Source: Burkholderiales bacterium | GTDB taxonomy: Bacteria > Pseudomonadota > Gammaproteobacteria > Burkholderiales > Burkholderiaceae_D | Length of the DNA: 16,259 nucleotides | Direction of reading: 5' to 3' | NCBI GenBank assembly: GCA_016197345.1 | Contig: JACPVY010000460.1 | Location: forward strand, 1 to 16,259 | Shown here: positions 14,644 through 16,259 of the stretch, piece after piece | Layout: every line of letters begins with the position of its first letter | Numbering within the stretch: the first letter of the stretch is position 1 | Program-made: the position numbers and the translations under genes | The notes under the pieces: model-generated | Told to the model about the DNA's origin: nothing | Database searches by the model: none | What the model saw: the letters and a program-made list of their open reading frames with translations, nothing else

Positions 14644-16259
14644 ATGAAATCCGATTTTTCTCGCAATACCTTTAACCCACTGAACCACTTCAGCCGCGTG
14701 CTGCAACAACAGGGACGCGTCACCTTGGATGCCGATGGTAATGAGCAAGTCTCGATCTTGCTGCACTATTTGCAAACGCTAGCGAAGGATTTGATCGGGC
14801 CACATGCGGCGCCGCGCGACAATGCGGGCTTTTTGTTATCGGACGATGGCAATGGCGGCATCAATATCAGCCCCGGCCGTTATTATGTCGATGGCATCTT
14901 GATCGAAAACAATGAATTGTGCAGCTACCAGCAGCAGCCCGACTTTATGCCGAACGACGAGGATGATCCGGTCGCGCACGAAAAAGCGGCGCCCGGCATC
15001 GAGCCAGTTTGGCTCTATCTTGATGTGTGGGAACGTCACATCACGCAACTCGAAAACGATGCGATACGCGAAAAAGCGCTCAACGGCATCGACACCTGTC
15101 ACCGCAGCAAAGTAGTGTGGCAATTGAAAGCCAAGCGCCTGAGCAATGCCAATGGCACACCAGACCAATTAGCGCAACGCGCCGCCTTGATGGCGCAAAA
15201 AGCAGAGTTGGAAAAGCAATTAAAAGACCTCGGTGCAGCGATTCCCGCAGATGCGCCGCAAAGTTTCGTAGCGCGCAATTTGCGGGCGGTAGCTGATACC
15301 GCCGCCCTAGCCAATGTGGCTGATAGTTCTGGCATCTCTGTCTCCATTCCACGCGCCACCCCTAGCCCTGGTTTTTCGACGATTCCCGGCATCACACCAG
15401 CGCCTTCACGGGTGCCTACCCCAACCGCCACACCCACCAATACCCCAGCACCAACAGCAACGCCGACCGCTACGCCCACCGTTACCCCAGAACCTACCCA
15501 AGATCCAAAAGCCAAAAAAATCGCCGAAATCATGGCGATGTTGGAAGCGATCAAGCAAGAACTCGCAGCGCTCGACGCAGCATTGCCATCGGTATGCGAA
15601 TTGGGCATGCAAAGCCTGTATCCGATTTCTGCTGCCAAAATGGCAGCCCGCATCAACCCCGGCAAACAAGAAAGCGGCCCATGCATCATCGCCCCGGCGG
15701 CGCAATATCGTGGCGCGGAAAATCATTTGTACCGCGTCGAAATCCATCGCGGCGGCGTCGCGGGTGAAGCGACGTTTAAATGGTCGCGGGAAAATGGCAG
15801 CGTCGCCACGCAATGGTTAGGCACTGAAGGCAATGGCATTGTGGTGGCCAGCGCACGCGGTTTTGCGGCGGGTGATTGGGTGGAATTGACGCATGATGCG
15901 AATGATTTGAATGGCCGTAGCGGGGTCTTGGCAAAATTGGCGAAAGTCGAAGCAGGTTTGCTGACGGTTGATCCCGATAACATCAAAACCGATGCGAAAG
16001 ACGCTAAAGTCGGCGAATTATTAGCGTGGAATGCGCAGCTAGGCCATGCCAAAGTGCGGCGCTGGGATCAAAGCGAAAACGATGTGCAAAAGCTGAGCAA
16101 TGGCGCCGTGCCCATCGTCGAAGCGCTGGAAAACAAAACTGCCTGGATAGATTTGGAAGATGGCGTACAAGTGCAATTCAATGCTGGCGGTTATTATCAG
16201 GTCGGTGACTATTGGCTGGTCGCAGCGCGTGTCGGTAGCAGTGAAATTGATAACTGGCC
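14644..16259 (+). CDS. DUF6519-family eCIS-associated protein (3' end outside window)
   Basis: An open frame from ATG 14644 runs off the window after 538 codons. AAGGA (14633-14637), six bases upstream, fixes the start. The N-terminus, MKSDFSRNTFNPLNHFSRVL (1-20) and QQQGRVTLDADGNEQ (21-35), is the DUF6519 signature, followed by NISPGRYYVDGILIENNELC (about 78-97), VWLYLDVWERHITQLENDAI (about 121-140) and a CHRSKVVWQLKAKRL segment. These proteins occur in eCIS and related tail loci; the role is unproven, probably structural at the outer baseplate. Residues about 175-200 are helical, 240-286 are a Pro/Thr-rich linker of TPTAT-like units, and 288-310 are a charged helix. A second half then restarts with YRVEIHRGGVAGEATFKWSR and AGDWVELTHDANDLNGRSGV. 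The linker may be an insertion within the family domain. It follows the protein I gene by 64 bases. Confidence 0.85.
   Translation, partial: MKSDFSRNTFNPLNHFSRVLQQQGRVTLDADGNEQVSILLHYLQTLAKDLIGPHAAPRDNAGFLLSDDGNGGINISPGRYYVDGILIENNELCSYQQQPDFMPNDEDDPVAHEKAAPGIEPVWLYLDVWERHITQLENDAIREKALNGIDTCHRSKVVWQLKAKRLSNANGTPDQLAQRAALMAQKAELEKQLKDLGAAIPADAPQSFVARNLRAVADTAALANVADSSGISVSIPRATPSPGFSTIPGITPAPSRVPTPTATPTNTPAPTATPTATPTVTPEPTQDPKAKKIAEIMAMLEAIKQELAALDAALPSVCELGMQSLYPISAAKMAARINPGKQESGPCIIAPAAQYRGAENHLYRVEIHRGGVAGEATFKWSRENGSVATQWLGTEGNGIVVASARGFAAGDWVELTHDANDLNGRSGVLAKLAKVEAGLLTVDPDNIKTDAKDAKVGELLAWNAQLGHAKVRRWDQSENDVQKLSNGAVPIVEALENKTAWIDLEDGVQVQFNAGGYYQVGDYWLVAARVGSSEIDNW

Noticed and set aside
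15409..15500. Repeated ACCCCAACC/GCCACACCC-like units as a CRISPR or minisatellite
   Set aside because: Units are short, varied at third codon positions and in frame, so they are coding Pro/Thr repeats.
15099..15689. Long minus-strand frame (196 codons) with Gly/Val repeats
   Set aside because: It is antisense to the Pro/Thr linker of the DUF6519 gene, which creates the Gly/Val repeat. No ribosome site or family resemblance.
15314..15820. Alternative + strand frame of 168 codons within the DUF6519 gene
   Set aside because: Low-complexity Pro/Gln/Arg product of the shifted Pro/Thr repeat. The DUF6519 frame explains the region.

Overview
The window carries one side of an extracellular contractile injection system (eCIS, the Afp/PVC/MAC-like phage-tail-derived particles). 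Every convincing gene is on the + strand, in the order of a baseplate operon. Moderate GC, gene-family flavour and a GGGAGAGGG-type intergenic repeat common in proteobacteria suggest a Gram-negative, most likely a betaproteobacterium of the Burkholderiales. That taxonomic guess is by eye only. There are no rRNA, tRNA, CRISPR, integrase or transposase genes.

Layout. (1) Bases 1-2935: the 3' part of an unrecognised protein with a large glycine-zipper block, coupled by ATGA overlap to a DUF4157 zincin-like protein with a long proline-rich tail. These are the candidate effector or accessory genes. (2) Bases 3025-5801: the end-of-tube and hub module, made of a CIS tube/adaptor protein, a small LysM protein, a gp27/gpD-like hub and a gp5/gpV-like OB-fold spike. 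Functions that Afp-type systems often hold in fused proteins (Afp7, Afp8) are separate genes here. (3) Bases 5802-6152: a 351-base gene-free spacer holding a long imperfect inverted repeat (arms of about 45 bases around an AT-rich 84-base centre), each arm with its own hairpin. (4) Bases 6153-14579: a PAAR-like tip gene that appears frameshifted or internally deleted, a gp25 wedge/sheath-initiator protein, two large paralogous baseplate J-like proteins, and a tail-protein-I-like wedge protein fused to a right-handed beta-helix domain. (5) Base 14644 to the window end: a DUF6519-family protein, incomplete at the 3' end, with an inserted Pro/Thr-repeat linker.

Together gp27/gp5/PAAR would form the central spike; gp25, the two J-like proteins and protein I the six-fold baseplate wedges; and the tube/LysM proteins would join the baseplate to the inner tube. 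Sheath, main tube, tape measure, AAA+ ATPase and tail fibre genes are not in the window and should lie outside it.

Most interesting points: the PAAR reading frame runs out of its family frame and straight into gp25, giving an apparent 201-residue PAAR-gp25 fusion; the glycine-zipper protein paired with a DUF4157 protein; the inverted-repeat element splitting the operon; and the Cys-rich and beta-helix decorations of the baseplate proteins.
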